Source: Balneolales bacterium
Lineage (GTDB): Bacteria > Bacteroidota > Rhodothermia > Balneolales > Natronogracilivirgulaceae
Direction of reading: 5' to 3'
Length of the DNA stretch: 8,597 nt
NCBI GenBank assembly: GCA_007120555.1
Contig: SKNL01000138.1
Span: 1 to 8,597 of the forward strand
This document shows positions 6,936 through 8,597 of this stretch, in pieces. The translations under genes and the position numbers were made by a program. The notes beneath the pieces are model-generated. The model had not been told where the DNA came from and ran no database searches. It was given only the letters and a program-made list of their open reading frames with translations. Position 1 is the stretch's first letter. The number at the start of each line of letters is the position of its first letter.

Positions 6936-7979
6936 TTATTGAGTGGAAAAATTACGGACGATGCCCGTGGCGCTCCTGACCGGCTCCATTACCGACTCGG
7001 CGCGCTCCCGGGCTTTTTTGCCGCCTTCCCGCAGCATGTCCCGGACCGTATCCGGATCCCGGACCAATTCCTCTCTCCGGGCTCTCGCTTCACTGAAGTA
7101 ATCCTCGATAAGCGCAAGAAGTTCCTTCTTGGCATGACCGTACCCAAATCCCCCCGCCTTGTATTTCTCCCGCACCTCACGATTTTTCTCCTCGGTGGCA
7201 AACAGCCGGATCAGGGCGTAGACGTTGCAGCTGTCCGGATCCTTGGGCTCCTCCAGAGGCGTGGAATCGGTAACAACAGCCATTACTTTCTTTTTCAAAG
7301 CCTTTCCGCTGTCAAATATGTCGATGGTATTGTCATAGGATTTGCTCATCTTCCGGCCGTCGACGCCGGGCACGGTAGCCACGGATTCCACAATATAGGG
7401 CTCCGGGATGCGCAGATACTCCCCGTCATAAATCCGGTTGAACCGCGCAGCCAGGTCCCTGGAAATCTCAATGTTCTGTTTCTGATCCGCTCCGACCGGA
7501 ACCACATCCGAGTGGTAGATCAGGATGTCGGCCGCCTGCAGGACGGGATAGGTGAACAGACCGATATTGGGCTGAAGCCCCTGCGCCACCTTGTCCTTGT
7601 AGGATACCCCCTTTTCCATCATGCTTACCGGCGTCAGCGTCCCCAGTATCCATGCAAGCTCAAGTACCTGGGGGACATCACTCTGCGCGAAAAAAACACA
7701 CTTCTGCGGATCCATGCCCAGTGCCAGATAATCCAGGGCCACATCGAACGTAAACTGTCTCAGCTGCCCGCCATCCTGAACCGATGTGAGTGAATGATAG
7801 TTGGCAATGAAGTAGAAGGCATCCCCCTTTTCCTGAAAGTCAAGATGCTGCCGGATCGCCCCGAAATAGTTGCCCAGATGCAACCGCCCGGATGGCTGGA
7901 TGCCGGATAGTATGGTTCTGTTTCCGGATGGCAGAGCCTGCCCAGCCTGATTCTGCTCCGTTTGATCATGCTTGCTCAT
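6936..7979 (-). CDS. trpS: Tryptophanyl-tRNA synthetase
   Basis: This is a class I aminoacyl-tRNA synthetase that activates tryptophan with ATP and loads it onto tRNA-Trp in the cytoplasm. The HIGH-type signature appears as HLGN within SGIQPSGRLHLGNYFGAI near residue 35. The KMSKS signature is intact (DGRKMSKSYDN, residues about 206-216), and GADQKQNIE lies about 45 residues before it. The length of 347 residues is normal, with a somewhat long polar N-terminus of about 24 residues before the first conserved motif. The frame also opens at a TTG at 7991, four codons upstream. I chose the ATG at 7979 because it is the stronger codon, and neither has a Shine-Dalgarno sequence. The segment FYFIANYHSLTSVQD resembles the proteobacterial and secondary TrpRS type more than the VD-HAIT form of E. 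coli and B. subtilis, but this is from memory. It sits 100 bp after trpE and 15 bp before trpG, so it is probably co-transcribed with the pathway. Confidence 0.95.
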   Translation of the reverse strand: MSKHDQTEQNQAGQALPSGNRTILSGIQPSGRLHLGNYFGAIRQHLDFQEKGDAFYFIANYHSLTSVQDGGQLRQFTFDVALDYLALGMDPQKCVFFAQSDVPQVLELAWILGTLTPVSMMEKGVSYKDKVAQGLQPNIGLFTYPVLQAADILIYHSDVVPVGADQKQNIEISRDLAARFNRIYDGEYLRIPEPYIVESVATVPGVDGRKMSKSYDNTIDIFDSGKALKKKVMAVVTDSTPLEEPKDPDSCNVYALIRLFATEEKNREVREKYKAGGFGYGHAKKELLALIEDYFSEARARREELVRDPDTVRDMLREGGKKARERAESVMEPVRSATGIVRNFSTQ

Positions 7980-8079
7980 ACGTTCGTTCAAATTGTGTTT
8001 GTTTTTAGAAAGTGTTTCATGGATCCGCTTCTGTCACATCGTTCGATGCCTGCCGTTCCGACTGTTTTTCTGTTGGATG

Positions 8080-8597
8080 CTATTCCAGCTTGAGCGCTAT
8101 GCGCAACGCCTCCACAAGTGCCCTTGCCTTGTTGACCGTCTCGTCATATTCCCGGTCCGGGTCACTGTCCGCCACAATACCCGCCCCGGCCTGTATGTAT
8201 ATGGTGTCATCCGTAACAACCATCGTGCGAATTGCAATGCATGTATCCATATTGCCCGAAAAATCAAAGTAACCGACCGCTCCCGCGTAAGGTCCCCTTT
8301 TTGTGGGCTCCATTTCGTCAATGATCTGCATGGCACGCACTTTCGGGGCGCCGGATACGGTTCCGGCCGGGAAGCAGTTCTCCAGTGCATCGACAGCCGT
8401 GCGGCCCTCTGCCAGGTCACCGCTTACATCCGAGACAATGTGCATCACATGGGAGTACCGCTCAATGACCCGGTCACGTGTAAGTGCCACCGAATCCGGT
8501 CGGCACACACGGGAAAGGTCATTCCGGCCCAGATCGACCAGCATGATATGTTCAGCCAGCTCCTTGGGGTCCGTAATCAGGTCCTGCTCAAAGGCCC
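8080..8597 (-). CDS. trpE: Anthranilate synthase component I, C-terminal part (5' end outside window)
   Basis: This is the large subunit of anthranilate synthase, which with TrpG converts chorismate and glutamine to anthranilate, the first step specific to tryptophan. Only the last 171 or so codons are in the window; the frame is open through the right edge, so the start lies beyond it. Chorismate-binding-fold motifs are clear: HIMLVDLGRNDLSRV near the start of the visible part, GTVSGAPKVRAMQIIDE in the middle, and GAGIVADSDPDREYDET close to the C-terminus. The protein ends in IALKLE followed by TAG. Isochorismate synthase and aminodeoxychorismate synthase (PabB) share this fold. The surrounding trp genes and the TrpE-like HIVSDVSGDL segment favour TrpE. 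The N-terminal half, which holds the usual tryptophan feedback site, is not visible, so allosteric control cannot be judged. Confidence 0.95.
   Translation of the reverse strand, partial: AFEQDLITDPKELAEHIMLVDLGRNDLSRVCRPDSVALTRDRVIERYSHVMHIVSDVSGDLAEGRTAVDALENCFPAGTVSGAPKVRAMQIIDEMEPTKRGPYAGAVGYFDFSGNMDTCIAIRTMVVTDDTIYIQAGAGIVADSDPDREYDETVNKARALVEALRIALKLE

Noticed and set aside
6345..7793. A 482-codon open frame on the plus strand opposite trpG and trpS
   Set aside because: It is in exact codon register with both minus-strand genes and stays open because those genes rarely use the codons TTA, CTA and TCA. Its product shows no recognisable motif, whereas the minus strand encodes two unmistakable enzymes.
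7988..8020. Ten-codon frame MKHFLKTNTI just before trpS as a possible leader peptide
   Set aside because: It has no tryptophan codons, no terminator-antiterminator pair is evident, and so short a frame is expected by chance.

Overview
The window is a tryptophan biosynthesis operon lying entirely on the minus strand and transcribed from right to left. In transcription order it reads trpE (3' part only, cut by the right window edge), trpS, trpG, trpD, trpC, trpF, trpB, trpA, and then a DUF4837-type lipoprotein gene whose end is close to the left edge. All seven structural functions from chorismate to tryptophan are present as separate, unfused genes. Each keeps its main family motifs, and no frameshift or internal stop was seen. 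The plus strand holds only long shadow frames and no gene I can support.

The host is most likely a member of the Bacteroidota or a close relative such as Balneolota or Rhodothermota. The DUF4837 lipoprotein family is, as I recall it, characteristic of that group. None of the visible starts has a convincing Shine-Dalgarno sequence, and several have A-rich leaders instead, which is typical of these bacteria. Base composition is balanced to slightly GC-rich by eye. Genus and species cannot be named from this sequence.

Layout by region: 8080-8597 is the C-terminal catalytic part of anthranilate synthase component I. 6936-7979 is tryptophanyl-tRNA synthetase, placed between the two anthranilate synthase subunit genes. 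5299-6920 is trpG and trpD, tightly spaced (15 bp after trpS, 8 bp between trpG and trpD). 2319-5188 is trpC, trpF and trpB with looser gaps of 74-110 bp. A 211-bp gap with inverted repeats then separates trpB from trpA (1274-2107). After a 140-bp gap comes the lipoprotein gene (33-1133), whose 3' end carries a perfect 24-bp palindrome directly abutting a second small hairpin that contains the stop codon. A GGAACA tandem repeat lies at the left edge.

Together TrpE and TrpG make anthranilate, TrpD adds the phosphoribosyl group, TrpF isomerises, TrpC closes the indole ring, and TrpA and TrpB finish tryptophan. TrpS then charges it onto tRNA, so synthesis and use of tryptophan may be co-expressed. 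The operon's promoter and any leader or attenuator would be upstream of trpE, outside the window. I found no mobile element, CRISPR array, RNA gene or evident new biological system. The most notable points are the placement of trpS, the wide trpB-trpA gap and the repeat cluster at the end of the lipoprotein gene.
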